Part shown: piece by piece, positions 34,010 through 45,293 of the stretch
Position numbering within the stretch: the stretch's first letter is position 1
How the letters are laid out: every line of letters starts with the position of its first letter
From: Favolaschia claudopus
Taxonomy: Eukaryota > Basidiomycota > Agaricomycetes > Agaricales > Mycenaceae
Assembly (NCBI GenBank): GCA_037176885.1
Contig: JAWWNJ010000080.1
Span: 372,001 to 436,000, forward strand
Direction: 5' to 3'
Length of the DNA: 64,000 bases
The notes under the pieces: model-generated
What the model was told of the DNA's origin: nothing
What the model saw: only the letters and a program-made list of their open reading frames with translations
The model's database searches: none
Position numbers and translations under genes: made by a program

Positions 34010-34400
34010 AGGGGGAATGGAAGGAGGTGGATGTATAGGTGAGTCTTCTCGCCGGCTAGCGTATCCGCGTCCCCAATGTGTCCACCTTTGTAGGACCCGT
34101 TTACCCTACAAATTTATGGGGAGCGCGGAGGGAGCGTCAAGCGAGCGAGAAGTAGTAGATTTTGAGGTATGGCGTCCGAATGGTGTGAATGCGAGAGAAG
34201 TAGGGCACTACAGAAATCTGAAGGCCGTGTTCTCAACCCCTTCAGATATCTGTAAGGGGCGCACTCGAGAGCTTGAAAATGTTAGTTGTATTTGAATAGA
34301 CACTCACGCAACTATGACCCTCAATCCTAAGTGCTTGATGACACTTTCGGACACTTAGGTGCAAGTAGTTGGTGGTAAAGATGATAAGATTCTCACGTCA
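34010..34400. repeat. Tract related to 8540-8770
   Basis: The words TCCGAATGGTGT, AGATATCTG and TCCTAAGTGCTT with similar spacing are shared with the inner part of the GTTTAAAC element. It is probably a piece of the same or a related element. No gene seen. Confidence 0.45.
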
Positions 34401-34439
34401 TCGTGTACACGTGAATTGTAGCTAAAGAGTACTAAAATA

Positions 34440-34960
34440 TAAATATTACCCGTCACACTTTCGACCAGTTAAGAAGTTCTCGGAATGAATCCAATCCGCA
34501 ACGAGGACGAGAAACTCGGTTGTCGCTGTGTATATGTTCGGTGGGACACGAAACTCCGCAAAAGACGTCTTCCAGATCGGCTATTGGGGATAAGGAACAT
34601 GCATGAGTTGAAAACAAGCTCAGAGTTTAGAATTTGATTCACCTGAAACAAGAGATCGATAGTAACGAATATAAAAGCCATTCCAACGCGAAACTTGCGA
34701 ACCTGAAAGAAATCAAACAATAAGCGAATGTAGGTGAGTTGTATCGAGCTCCATACCTGTTTTGTAACAGACATAATGCCAGTCTCCCATCGCGCTCGCG
34801 TATACCACTGCACGGAGGTGTGCGTGAGATAGAGAATCTAAACATTCGAGTTCGGTGAATCAGAGACGTTATAACAAAGGATAGAGGGGACGAACCATGA
34901 AGTATAGGGTGGTAAAGTTGAGAATCAAGCCCCGGTGCGTTGCATGGACCTCGGACTGTT
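34440..34960 (-). pseudogene. Truncated second copy of the 706-3081 gene
   Basis: The reverse complement matches 1030-1540, including introns 1 to 3, at well over 90 percent identity. It begins inside exon 1 and ends inside exon 4, so both ends of the gene are missing. Exon 3 lacks 21 nt (seven codons after GMALIF) compared with the intact gene. The rest of the exon frames is preserved. Confidence 0.8.
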
Positions 34961-35466
34961 GAAATAGCTGCCGCAGAACTAGCGGCCAAACGAGATAGCG
35001 GGACGTACCGGGATGTCTCGCGGTGTGTGAAACGTGGCTGTGCACTCAACATGTTGAGTGGACCCAGCTGATCGGTCGGTTAACCACCTCTACCCTCCTC
35101 ATTAACCGGGATCAACAACAAGGACAAATTGGAGGTGAAATATGCGCGACCTGTTTTCACACTATTTTGAGGCCGTTTTCGCAAAGTATTTTGTATGACT
35201 GGATGGGATAGTGTCGGCTTTATCAAACGCAAGTTGGAAATGTGGTGCGTTGATCAGATATTGTGGATATCTTTCGAGTTTTTGTGTGGTTTGTGCCAGC
35301 TGCATGCAAAATAGTATGACGTTCAGTTTGTTGACAAGCCTCAGGAGCCTGAGACAAGGAATGTCACGGATCTTTTCATGTATGCTGTAGAGAATTGTCA
35401 GGGGTATACTTGAAGCGCGACACTTCAGAAAATTATCACGTGGCCGTGAAGGAGTGACCAAATTAT

Positions 35467-35491
35467 CGGTTACTTTTTGTAACACCGAGTA
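35467..35491 (-). repeat. Solo end of the Tc1-like MITE family
   Basis: GTTACTTTTTGTAACACCGA with a final G followed by TA matches the right ends at 15545 and 19951 with two changes. No matching left end was found. Confidence 0.5.
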
Positions 35492-35883
35492 CAGAATACG
35501 ATAGGAGTGAGTGAGATAAAATATATCAGACTAGAACTCAGCGGAACTGAAAAACAAGCAAGTCTCGATGAAATATCGCGGAAAAATGGCGGTGAAAAGC
35601 AGCGAGAATGATAAGACTTGAGGTCATAAGTGACGCGAGGAGATATATAATAGAATGGAACGTGAAAATGAGGTGAGTCGAGAGGCGAGGTGGTGGAAGG
35701 AAGCAAGAGGAAGCGATCAGTTTGTCTCAGAAGATGCCGACAAACAGATGGTGGATGCCGTATGGGCGTTTGTGTGTCCGCGGTCAGTGCTCGAGCGCGC
35801 TCAACATTAACTTGAAAAAATAAAGTAGTGCATGTTTATGTACGGTAAAAATAAGTGGATTAACAATGAAGCATTTACACGAG

Positions 35884-36951
35884 AGCGTCCTCGTCAGCCA
35901 CCCCAAGCTGCAATACCTTCATCGCCGAGCCAGTTGTTAGAGCTGCCACGGGCGCCTGATCGGCACTGCAGCGCGAAATCAATAGAATACCGACACAATA
36001 TAATATAGATGCTCACCCGACTGCAAGGTACAGTTTGTGGAGCACCCGGTGTGCTTGTTCTTCTTCGTCGTTCCGCATGTCAGTGATGAACTTCAGAAGG
36101 CCCCTGTACGTTGTTTCAAGGCGTGCTTGGGTGTACCCGCCGGCGTCAACGTAACGGCCACTTGACCAGCCATGTAGTCGGGCTCAAACCTAGAGGCAGG
36201 ATATAAATGAAAGTAGCATGTATGATCTAAAAGAGACTTACGTAGACAGCGACAAGGGCCACCATGGTATCTGGGAGTTCAAATTCATTTGGATGGCTGT
36301 CAGGCCCTTTGAAAAGCTTCTTGTACTTGCGACCGAGGCAGCGTGGCTTTGAAAAGAATTTTTCGTTAATGGTGTCGATGATTGGCCCTGAATGGAAGGG
36401 AGGATTGGCCTGAAATTTTATCTGAAAGATCGAATGAATGCTGAAATATATAACAGAAAAACGATGGCCATACCTCGAGTTTAGGATTAGCAGCATCGTC
36501 GGCGGCGCCGTCGGCAGCAGCGGCAGCTTTCTTCCACACCACAGGGAAGATGAAGTGGTAGTCCTGGAGTGCTTTTTCGACGCGCTCGCGGTTGTCCTTC
36601 CTTGTTGAGCTGTAGCCGGTAAGTTTGAAATAGTCGTCCGTCTTTGGGGTGATGAATTTTACGATGTCGTTACGGAGGATGGCGACGCGAGGAAAGATCT
36701 TTATGATGTGTATGTCAGACCAAGTAGCAGTGTAAGTTAGCGACGACGCACCAAGCTGGCAATGATGAGGCAGAAGTCCTCGTCTTTCCTAGCGCGTTCT
36801 TTAATATGCTGTGCCTTCGCGTCTCAGCGAAGATTGAGTCTATGGAAGTGATGAACCAGACCATATTTACCTCTTTATTCACCACCTTAATCGATGATTC
36901 GTATGCGGCCCGAGACATCGGATGCGCCGAAGTGTGGGTCAAGAATTGAAT
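35884..36951 (-). pseudogene. DUF6532 domain protein, partly degraded
   Basis: Exons on the minus strand encode LTHTSAHPMSRAAYES, a helical stretch, FPRVAILRNDIVKFITPK, LQDYHFIFPVVWKK, FHSGPIIDTINEKFFSK and ELPDTMVALVAVY. A part with SSGRYVDAGGYTQARLETTY and AHRVLHKLYLAVG follows. This order matches the basidiomycete DUF6532 family as I remember it: FPR near the start, FHS-I-FF in the middle, P-MVALA then E-W-SG. Function is unknown. Introns of about 50 bp are clear at 36475-36425 and elsewhere. The junction at 36240-36190 does not keep a single frame with any acceptor I tried, so the copy may be decayed. No proper start was found. Confidence 0.6.
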
Positions 36952-37030
36952 CTGAAAGCAATGGGAAGGAAGACAAGAAGACAAGAGAGACGAAATAACA
37001 TTAAGAAAAGACCCCCGAGATTCAAGATTA

Positions 37031-37339
37031 TCAAGTGTATTCCATCCCGACCAAAGCTAACTCCCCGAGACGATTTGTAGCCTTCTTCTTTCCAGTAGTG
37101 CGCCACATGGGCGGGTAGACAGAGCCCTGAGACTTGTTGATGTTGCCGTGCACGAGGAGTCGATGGCATAGGGAAGGCCTTGATGAGCAGGATGAGACTT
37201 TGGGAACCGTTTCTGCTCCTTCTCCGTGGCGTCGATGTCGATCCGTTCGAGCGGTAAAGCACCATCTTTGACGAGAATAGGCCCAAAGTATTCGTCACAG
37301 ATGATGAATGAGCATTTGGCTTCTCTGGCCTCGCGACGA
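37031..37339 (-). pseudogene. Fragment of a conserved basidiomycete hypothetical gene
   Basis: The frame starts with CSFIICDEYFGPILVKDG, LERIDIDATEKEQKRFPKSH and PAHQGLPYAID. It then shifts and continues with GNINKSQGSVYPPMWRTTGK and NRLGELALVGMEYT to a stop at 37031. Both halves fit one protein type that I remember from mushroom genomes next to DUF6532-like genes, so a small indel is likely. It is cut at the 5' side by the repeat cluster that begins near 37345. Confidence 0.45.
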
Positions 37340-37344
37340 GCAGC

Positions 37345-38800
37345 GGCGATGATCCTATCCTATACTTGAAAAGAGGGCCAGGCCATCAGTCGCGTGACTT
37401 TTGACAGAAAATCACGGGGTCAATGTCAAGATGTTGAGATCGTACTAGACGTCGCGAGCGGAGCGAGCGCAGCGGGGTTTGGGGCGGCCAGCCCCAACAA
37501 GCTGTGTGACCGAACGGAGGGAGGCCGGCGAGCGCAGCGAGTCGGCCGTGCCGGAGGCAGGGAGCTAAAGCTTGTCCTATCTATAATAAAAGACACTACG
37601 GGACCGCAGGTCCCGTGATAGTTCACGTGAATGACTTTTCACACGCGGTCCCCGGCGACGCGCGCCGGCGAGTGCAGCGAGCGGCAGTGCGGCGCCGCGG
37701 GCACGGAATCCAGGAAAAAAAAAACATACGGGGTTTGGGGCGGAGGCCCGACAAGCTGTGCACCAGCCGTAGGGAGGGACGCGAGCGCAGCGAGCCGGCC
37801 CTGCCGAAGGCGGGGTGCTTAAGCTTGTACTTGAAAAGAGGGTCAGGCCATCAGTCGCGTGACTTTTTGTTTGGAATTTTTGACCAGGCTTGGCCGCCAA
37901 AAAGTTGATTTCTCATCCGAATTCGGGCAGGGTGCGCGCGAATTTTGGGCATGTTTTATCCGAATTGAAAATTTCGCGGGCAGGCATCATAGGTGGTTGT
38001 CGGGGGTCCTCCTGCAACCGTGTCAAACGGACTACATCCTATACTTTGAAAAAGCACGGCACAGCCTTTGACAGGAAACCACGTGCGCATAAGGCTCCAA
38101 CCTTTTAGTTTTCGTTTGCGCCCGAGGGCAAAAGAAACGGAAACGGTTTCAAACGTTTAGAAAAACCTTTTTAATCGTTTTAAACGATTGTTGGGGCGGC
38201 CCGGAGCGGCATGGCTCAAATAACGGGATTCCACGTCTCAAACTCGACTAAAAGGTATCAAATGCACATTAAATGAGTTGAATGTTGTTTGAATGACTTA
38301 CAAAATGCGTACACTCATCCCCGGACTGCTACACTGTGACCAGCAGGCATCAAGATGTTCGCGCCGTCTCGAATCTGCCGCCCCGAGGCGCTGACTTGAT
38401 GATCCTGAGTGTCAGGATCAAGGAAGGATCGACACCGGTTACAAATCACACAACCCGGCAGCTCCAAGGATGGTTCCGCACACTGATCTGGCTGATGAAA
38501 GTAAGTAACCGTTTAGTCGTTTGTTTTATTTTTGTTTACCGTTTGTCGACCTCGGCAAAACAAACGAAAAAAGAAACGGATATAACCGTGTAAAACGTTT
38601 ACACAAGGAAACGGTTGGAGCCTTACGTGCGCAGCACGTGGATTTACCCACGCCTTTCTGCGCGCCGGCAAGGAACTTAGGAATTCACTGCGGGGTTTGG
38701 GGCGGCAGCCCCGACGAGCTGTGCGACCGCCGTAGGCACGCCGCGAGCGCAGCGAGTGGCTCCGTGCCGAAGGCAGGGAGCTAAAGCTCGTCTTCTCAAA
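37345..38800. repeat. GC-rich repeat cluster, possibly Helitron-like
   Basis: Three imperfect copies of a roughly 100-bp GC-rich unit (37465-37575, 37725-37825, 38690-38795) share GGGGTTTGGGGCGG, GCGAGCGCAGCGAG and AGCTAAAGCTTGTC-type words. Two copies of CTTGAAAAGAGGG...CAGGCCATCAGTCGCGTGAC lie at 37359 and 37819. Next to one copy stands TCTATCTATAATAAAAG followed by the hairpin CGGGACCGCAGGTCCCG, which recalls Helitron ends. No Rep/helicase frame is present. Confidence 0.4.
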
Positions 38801-38814
38801 AAGGTGAAATCACG

Positions 38815-39430
38815 TGGGGCAACCGTGTTTGTCTGTCCCCTACCTTGTTGTCAGCCTCAAAACATTGTTGCTGGCTAGAGTTGTAGTCCGGAAACTTGTA
38901 CCTAAGTAATTTAGTTGCTACCTAGGGAAGTTGTAGTTGCTTGCCTACCCTTCCAATGTTGTCAACCTGACATTTCGCAGTTGTCACCTTGGAAAGTTGT
39001 AATCTCAAATGTTGCGCTCCATCCAAGCTGTGGTCAAGTCGGTTGTGTGCCCTCAAAGTTGTTAACCCTTTGAGTTGCCAATATTTTGTCTTCAAAATGT
39101 CCTAGTTGCCGCTAATTTACTCAAAAAAAGGTCAAGTTGTCGATTTTGAATTTTTATACAGTATATGTGCCATATTAGTATACAATCTCGCAGACACCAA
39201 CTTTGAGGAGTGACAAGTTTGTGATGTGACAACCGATTGTGATTCTATGCCGGCATCAACAACTTTCACTCTGCTCACAACAGTGTCGACAACAACTTTT
39301 TGTCCGCAATGGAACTCCGGCTACAACTGTTTCTGGAGGCAACTTCTTTTGTAACTTGGGATTGCAACAATCGTCTGGCTACAACTGAATCTGGCGACAA
39401 CTTTGTCTGGTGGCAACTTTTGACTTAGGA
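38815..39430. mobile_element. Element with mirrored GTTG / CAAC arms
   Basis: The left arm (38815-39140) holds about twenty GTTGT, GTTGC and AAGTTGT words, all in one direction. The right arm (39190-39430) holds about a dozen CAACTTT, ACAAC and GCAACTT words, the exact mirror. The ends are weakly inverted (GGGGCAACCG and TGGTGGCAACTT). The structure is like the subterminal repeats of large TIR transposons. No gene is present and no target duplication is settled. Confidence 0.5.
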
Positions 39431-40065
39431 AAAGTTTTGGTTTCTGTTTCGGACTCTTAGTTTGATCTCGCCTCACTAAACTATATGCGGGAAATGCCAA
39501 AAATTTCTTTTCAACGATTGAGGGCATGCTATTTATGAGCCATGCCGCTGATTTACCTCGCATGATTTTACCGGGGCCGCTGGTCGCGCCTTATTACGAC
39601 TTTGGGCTCCCAGTCGATCGGCGTCATACGCAGATCGTCATACTTTATTTGGATTGCCCTGGCCACCCATTTCAAATTTTTTCCCTTTATGTGGTAATTC
39701 CAGCCGTTCTTCATTGCCGTCACAAGCATTTCTGACGAAGCATCCCTTTTTCCTGCGTCTGGCCATATTCATCGCCTGATTCTCTTCTATTATTTTCTCA
39801 TTCCTTCTCTCTCCTGCCTCTTCTATCCTCTCTCCGCTTCATTCTCGCCGTCAATATACCTTTCTCCATGGTGAGTCTACTGCTCTAGTCGCTGCTTTAT
39901 TTCCAGCCCCTCACTACATTGTCAGGCGCTGTTTTCTTAGTCGTCCCTCGGGCCTTGCCGCAGCCCCGACTGCTCCATGACCTCCAGGCGAGCCGTTATC
40001 AAAGACTGCAAAGTCGGGTCCCAAGCTTGTCTCATTCACGATTTGATAGCGCAAATTGGATACTG

Positions 40066-40659
40066 ATGTCATCAAATAGCTATACACGTTCTGGGCAACC
40101 TTTGTTCTACCTATCTGAATCGGAGGAGTCTTCCGAGACGCAATCGTCGGACTCCTCCGAGACTGAGACCGACGACGACGGGAGCGATGCTATGGACACC
40201 GACAACGACCCTTCTTTGTATGAATTCAATCCAAGTACATCCCGTTTTTTGCATTAGCTAGCTGCTTACTCATATCTTTCCTTCCTTGTTGCTGTTTTAG
40301 CGGATAGCGATCGCGAGCAATTCCACAAGCCCGATCCGTTCCCTCCTCGCGAGAAATTTCCGTACCCCGAGGCTCACACGCAACGCGAGCAGCCATTCAA
40401 TAGTCCCCGGGCGTCCAGCCCCCGTACTGCCTCGTCTAGCGGTTCGAGCAGTGGCCCCCAGCCTTCTCCCAGTCGCCCACAACCGAACCTCACCTACCGA
40501 GGTTCAACATCTCATGCGTCCTTATTTTGGAATACTCCTCTCCAAAAGTTTTGTGCAGCCTGTATACTTCTCCGCTTGCAAAAGAGGCTTCGACTTCAAG
40601 AAATCCGAGAGTGGACAGAGACGAGGCGGCGTCAAATTTACACGTGGCAAACGTGTTGA
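40066..40659 (+). CDS. Hypothetical acidic, disordered protein
   Basis: Exon 1 (40066-40234) encodes serine/glutamate/aspartate clusters (SESEESSETQSSDSSETETD). After a 66-bp intron, exon 2 (40301-40659) continues with REQFHKPDPFPPREKFPYPE and a serine/proline-rich region. The last 50 codons are basic and aromatic and may be an artefact. Two in-phase exons with GT...AG borders and a strongly biased composition support a gene. No domain is recognised. It lies alone between transposon debris. An alternative upstream start exists near 39868 with an intron after the ATG. Confidence 0.45.
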
Positions 40660-41850
40660 CATGTTGATGTCTGTCAGTCTTGGCTGCCACGTCGTCGCTC
40701 TTGTCTTCTCCCCCCACCCTGTCTGCCCACTCCCCATGCTCGCCTCTTCAGAGGCTCTTTATCTTTGGCAGCACACACATCAAGGTGCTTCAGGGGCAAG
40801 GCTGTCGCAAGTATGGTTCGGAGCAAGCTTTCGTCGAGAGCAAGACAGCAAGACTCAAGATTCAAGTGCGCGAGATCTCAAGGCTGCAAAATCCCGGAGT
40901 CGCCAGCTCCAAGCCCTCAAGACTCGAGACTGCAAGCTCTAGAAGCGCCCATTGCCTCAAGCACCCAAGCACCTCAATCCTTTCAAGTCCTCTTCCCACC
41001 TCAAGAGCTCTTCCCACTCAAGTGCCCCCGTGTCTTCAAGTCCCTCTCTCCCTGGAGCCCCTTCCCCGCCCTGCCTCTCGTTCTATGCATTCGCTCTCCT
41101 CCTCTCCTCTCCTCTCCTCTCATTGCTCTCTCCCCGCGCTCTCTCTTAGAATCGTCGTGTACTCAAGTGTACTTTGATTTTTATGTACATACTTGAATTC
41201 ATTTTTTTTTTACAAATTTCTGAAAGTATTAAATTTTTATCATTTAATGAAAAGCCGAAGCCGTCGTCAGCAAATCCGAAATATGTCCAGGAAACCTCGA
41301 GCTCAGGATGTCCCCAGAACATCGCTGCCTGTCGATTGCCTGGGCATCGATGTTTCGGTCTCCTGGGGATGTTCCGGAGATGACACGCTGACATCAGACA
41401 TCAACATGTCATTTGGACATCCGGAACAAACGGTGGTGTAGTGATGCTATTTACACAATCCAAGGATGTCTCAATGAAAACTGACGTGACAGTATCAATT
41501 ACCAAATTGGGACTCCGACTTGTCGCGAAGTTCGGTCCGCCACCATACCCTGCAAATTCAATCGGTAACCCGCACATCTGTCGTGTTCATCGCTGCAACC
41601 CTGGAGGCGGTGATGAGCTTGTTGGATTTTGAGGTGGACGGATGATAGAAAGGTGCGATACCGCGTCGTTCTTCGATGTTATTTTGACATTTATGCATTT
41701 TTAGGGTGAATTCTATGCCGCAGTTCATAGGGTTCAATACGTTGCCTTTGTCCTCGCCCTTCCAATAAATCGTTTTAACTTTTCATGCCGTTTATGCGGA
41801 CTGTATATACGTGTGATACCGACTCGCAAGAGCTCCCCACAAATTCTCCG
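40660..41850. other. Low-complexity and gene-free stretch
   Basis: Positions 40840-41110 are rich in CTCAAG and CCTCTCC tracts. Positions 41290-41430 contain paired GGATGTCC and GATGTTCCGG words that look like a decayed palindromic repeat. No supported gene. Confidence 0.4.
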
Positions 41851-41852
41851 CC

Positions 41853-42134
41853 ATGTCTTTCTCTGGGTATGCGACACCCGTCGCGACTCTCAAATATTCT
41901 CCTCAATATTTCGCATCCCTCACCTTCTTGCGTGTCCAGGAGCTGGACTACCCCGAAATCGCGACCTCCAGCATTGTCAAGAGTTGGTCCTTCACCGACA
42001 ACATCCCCTCGACCGCTCTGGGGACTGTCATTCAACCGGGAGAGCTCGTCCCTTTCTTAGATGATGTGCTGCCATATCTCGGGAGATGGCAGCTGCATTC
42101 GCGGCTGGTTCGCGGGCTGTTCGAGTTCGCTTGA
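41853..42134 (+). CDS. Hypothetical protein or first exon of a gene
   Basis: The frame MSFSGYATPVATLKYSPQYF continues with VQELDYPEIATSSIVKSWSF and ends in LGRWQLHSRLVRGLFEFA. It reads like a genuine, ordered protein and resembles a short dispersed mushroom family I remember only vaguely. It could be the first exon of a gene whose last exon is the zinc-binding piece at 42438-42701, but I could not connect them in frame. A TATA-like tract (tgtatatacg) lies about 50 bp upstream. Confidence 0.4.
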   Translation: MSFSGYATPVATLKYSPQYFASLTFLRVQELDYPEIATSSIVKSWSFTDNIPSTALGTVIQPGELVPFLDDVLPYLGRWQLHSRLVRGLFEFA

Positions 42135-42437
42135 GTATTGAAGGGCATGAGAGGGAAGTCAATATATATTCCTGGACGTCCGGTATGTTTACAATGCAGT
42201 TCAGCTTATTATCTACTTATTCTTCATTCAAGTATGTTTCGGAAGTTCATTCACCAACACATCCTCTTTCCAAGTGTAGCGCACGAGCGCTAGGATTCCA
42301 GAGAGCGGATCCGCTGTTCCTACAGGGAACGTCGCCAGTGAGCTTCTAGCCACCGAGTCACCAAAATATCGAGTTTACAGCGTCCGAGCCGAGCCAAGCA
42401 TTATCACCCTCACTTTACTCCATTATTCTCTCTATTT

Positions 42438-42701
42438 CCTGGTCCATGCATACAAGCGATATCCGACTACCCTCACCCTCTCCGTGCTTCACCATCTCCG
42501 GACCTCCGACCCTCTTCTGGACCTACTCCTCCCATCCAGCCTTCTCTTCCACAGCGCCAGCGCCGCCCCCGCACTTGTCGCAAATGTGGGGTTGAGGACT
42601 ATCCGGCGAAGAAAGAGGTAGCCTTCTGCGTTCACAGGTTTCGAGATTGTGGGAAGGCGGGAAGCGACAAGTCTTGCATTGGGCGCAATAGAGCCTATTA
42701 G
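42438..42701 (+). CDS. Zinc-ribbon-like C-terminal exon
   Basis: The frame is proline/serine-rich (SPSPDLRPSSGPTPPIQPSL), then RRPRTCRKCGVEDYPAKKEV, then FCVHRFRDCGK with two further cysteines before the stop at 42699-42701. The cysteine spacing (CxxC, then C, C, C) looks like a small zinc-binding module seen at the end of many mushroom proteins of unknown role. There is no ATG in frame, so an upstream exon is needed or the copy is a fragment. A run of 18 T follows it directly. Confidence 0.4.
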   Translation, partial: PGPCIQAISDYPHPLRASPSPDLRPSSGPTPPIQPSLPQRQRRPRTCRKCGVEDYPAKKEVAFCVHRFRDCGKAGSDKSCIGRNRAY

Positions 42702-43072
42702 CAAGCGATGAAAAACTGTTTTTTTTTTTTTTTTCGAACTTGGTTTATATTGTTGTGGGGGTGTGGAGCTGCTCCGAATTTTGTACCTTCTCCCTGTTGC
42801 TCGTGGGATCAATCAATCAATCAATATTCCATTATCCTCACTGCGGGCCGTTTATCGGCCCGCGTCGGAGTCTAGCAGTACATTGACTGTATCACTAATT
42901 GGTAATCATTCGGCTGCCCTTGATCCTTCAAACTCTCTGCAATGATTCCCGCAACGAGGGGCTGTGTGAGTGACACGATCGTGGGGCGATCACGTGCCAG
43001 TGTGGTCATGAGGTTGGTCAGCCGAAATCGGCGCGGCGGAATCTCGGAGTGTCTAAATTGTTTCTACGAGGG

Positions 43073-43160
43073 TGGGGGCTGCAGGATTCGAACCTGCGAC
43101 CTTGGCAGTGTGCGCGTGGTCGACCTTAGGGGATGGTTACCGCTGTGCCATCCAACCCCC
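43073..43160 (-). tRNA. tRNA-like gene, isotype not determined
   Basis: On the minus strand GGGGGTT pairs with AGCCCCC over seven positions (one G-T). ATGG pairs with CCAT as D stem around CACAGCGGTAA. GCAGG-TTCGAAT-CCTGC is a perfect T arm with a canonical B box. The length of 88 nt leaves about 14 extra bases in the anticodon region, which suggests an intron, yet I could not fold a clean 5-bp anticodon stem. The isotype is therefore open. It lies in the most host-like part of the window. Confidence 0.55.
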
Positions 43161-43699
43161 TTGCTCGTGGGATCAGGCTCGCCCTGGCCCAACGGACGCA
43201 TAAAAAGGACAGGAAAAGCGACAGTTGGTTGTTGTCCTCACCTCCCTTGTCCGCAGTTGGTGGTCTGTAACACACAGCAAGGTAGTCCCGCCCTTGCGGC
43301 TGTTGGAATATAAACCGAGATCAGCTAATTTTGATCAAATTGAGAGGCCCACCTGTGAATCAAGTCGGGAATGAGGTGGATGCGGCCCTCCTGAAGGATA
43401 TCACGAAGGGTACGGCCGTTTAATTGGCAGTAGTAAGACCAGCGAAGGGAGGGGGGATTAATTTGAATAGCTAGGCAGAAAGAGCGTACTGTTTATGTGA
43501 ATATATTGGGAGGATGCGGTATAAGCTGAGTGAGCATTTTGCTTCAGAACTCATCCCTTGTTTTTTTTTGAGTTTGAACGATAGCGGATGACAAAGGCTA
43601 TGACAAAAAACAGAGAGAAAAAGAGATAAGTAGGGAGGATGATACAGTAGGTACGATATATACGTATCAGGAAAGGAAGGAAAAAAACCGTCTGCAGAG

Positions 43700-45293
43700 T
43701 CACGAGAGATGACTGTGGTAAAGATGAGGATGGGATATCGCAGTCGCAGTCGCAGGCCCAGGGAAGCTTTTCTCCCATCCGTGCGCCGCGTACATCGCCG
43801 CCAGAACTTCGGGACCGACAACACCCGGATTACCCAAGAATACCGGGAATTTCCCAGGCACCGCCCCGGCGCGTCGCTCCCATCTCGCCACGGCCATGCA
43901 TTGCCCTTGCCCCTGGCGTGGCGGTACGCGATCCCGGGATGAATCGCCGTACCGATTCTGTCCTGGGAGCATGGCAGCGCCATGCTGGAACTGATGACAC
44001 CGAATTCGGGAAGTCATGTCTTGATCTTGCAGCGCAATATTCGAGAACGACAACCGGTGCGGTTCCCCCATCCAACTCAACTCGTAACGAGGTGGATCGC
44101 TTGAGCGATCTTTCTCTGCAAAAGAGTTAGTAGGTAGCGTCGACGACCTTCGCGACCCGCACGAAACAGGCGAGCTACCAGCTGCCTTGCTTGCCTCGCT
44201 GCGACAGCGGACCGCTACGGGCGTAGGAGTGGGCGTCGTCAGAGTCGCTGCGTTAGACGGTGAAGCCGAGGGCGTTTTGCCGACCCAGAGACGCCAATGC
44301 AAAGCGTTGCCGAGGGCACGCTCGCAGCGGCCAATCTCTCTAGCCGGAAGGCTGGAGAGTTTAGCCCAAACGTGATTCGGGTAACATCTGTCCTGAGTAA
44401 ATTTGGACGCGAGAACGAGGGAGGCGAGAAAGGCCCGTCGAGGGCAGAGAAGGGGAGATGGTTGGAGATTCGATTCTGTGGTAGAGTCGGACCGCGAATG
44501 CTCTGGCAGGGGATGGCTCAGCAGGACTGGATTATCCACAACAGCGGGAAGGGACGAGGAAGTAGCCGGGCAGACTATCTCCTCGTTATCGCAGACACGA
44601 ACTGTGTCCATGACGTCTTCGGCAGTGTGCCAAACTGCTGCTGTGTACAAGTCTGTACAAGTCTAAACTAGAGAAGTGGGCCTCCAATTCGATTGGCGGG
44701 TGGCTGTGCAAACGTAATGCTTCAGCCGGGGTCGCAAGTGTGACTCTGCATTCTGAGTCAAATTCAGTCACACCTCCCCGGCCGGACTGTTCCTTCTGGA
44801 TTAGTTCCGGGACCTTGGAGCGGATCGCCTCGAGATAGCAGAGGGCTGTTTGGAGGACGGAACCGGAAGTTCGAGAGCGCCTGAGAACCTCGTGGACGAA
44901 ACCTTTGATCGAAACGAGGTTGCTCCAATTATCAGCGAAGTCCTGATCGGCCACGGCGGCTTCAAGACGTGTGTACTCGAGCGAAGACGAGAGGGAGCTG
45001 CGCGTTGCGCCTGCGAGAAGGTGGGGTGGGGGAACCGGGGGTTCAGAGCCACAGTTGGCTTTGGACAAGGTCAAAAATACATTTGGGATGTCCTGAGGAC
45101 GCCATATCTCGCACAATGACTTTACTGCTTGATCTGGGAATACCGGCATGGGCAACAGTGGAAAAGGGCGAAATGGGTGGGACATACCAACGAGGCCCGT
45201 AGCATATCTACTCTTGCTTTCGCGAGTAGGATTGGAAGGTCCCTGGGAGTTTGCGGCATAGACGTTGGAGCATTTAGACGCTCTAGATCGCAT
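43700..45293 (-). CDS. Pcl/Pho80-type cyclin, frame broken by a 10-bp duplication
   Basis: The start at 45293 (MRSRASKCSNVYAANSQ) is followed by an intron at 45187-45125. Exon 2 has SLCEIWRPQDIPNVF. The cyclin box begins with GFVHEVLRRSRTSGSVLQTA and LCYLEAIRSKVPEL. Its second part reads RRAFLASLVLASKFTQDRCY, NHVWAKLSSLPAREIGRCER and LHWRLWVGK. This is a Pcl/Pho80-type cyclin, a partner of a Pho85-like kinase in cell-cycle or nutrient control. At 44644-44663 the ten bases GACTTGTACA occur twice in tandem. Removing one copy would join SSLDLY to TAAVWHTAEDV and restore one frame. The long serine-rich C terminus ends at 43700. The gene is probably single-copy, so an assembly error or a variant allele should be considered. 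Confidence 0.75.

Noticed and set aside
40451..41196. Overlapping plus-strand frames of 140-165 codons
   Set aside because: They arise from CTCAAG and CCTCTC low-complexity tracts.
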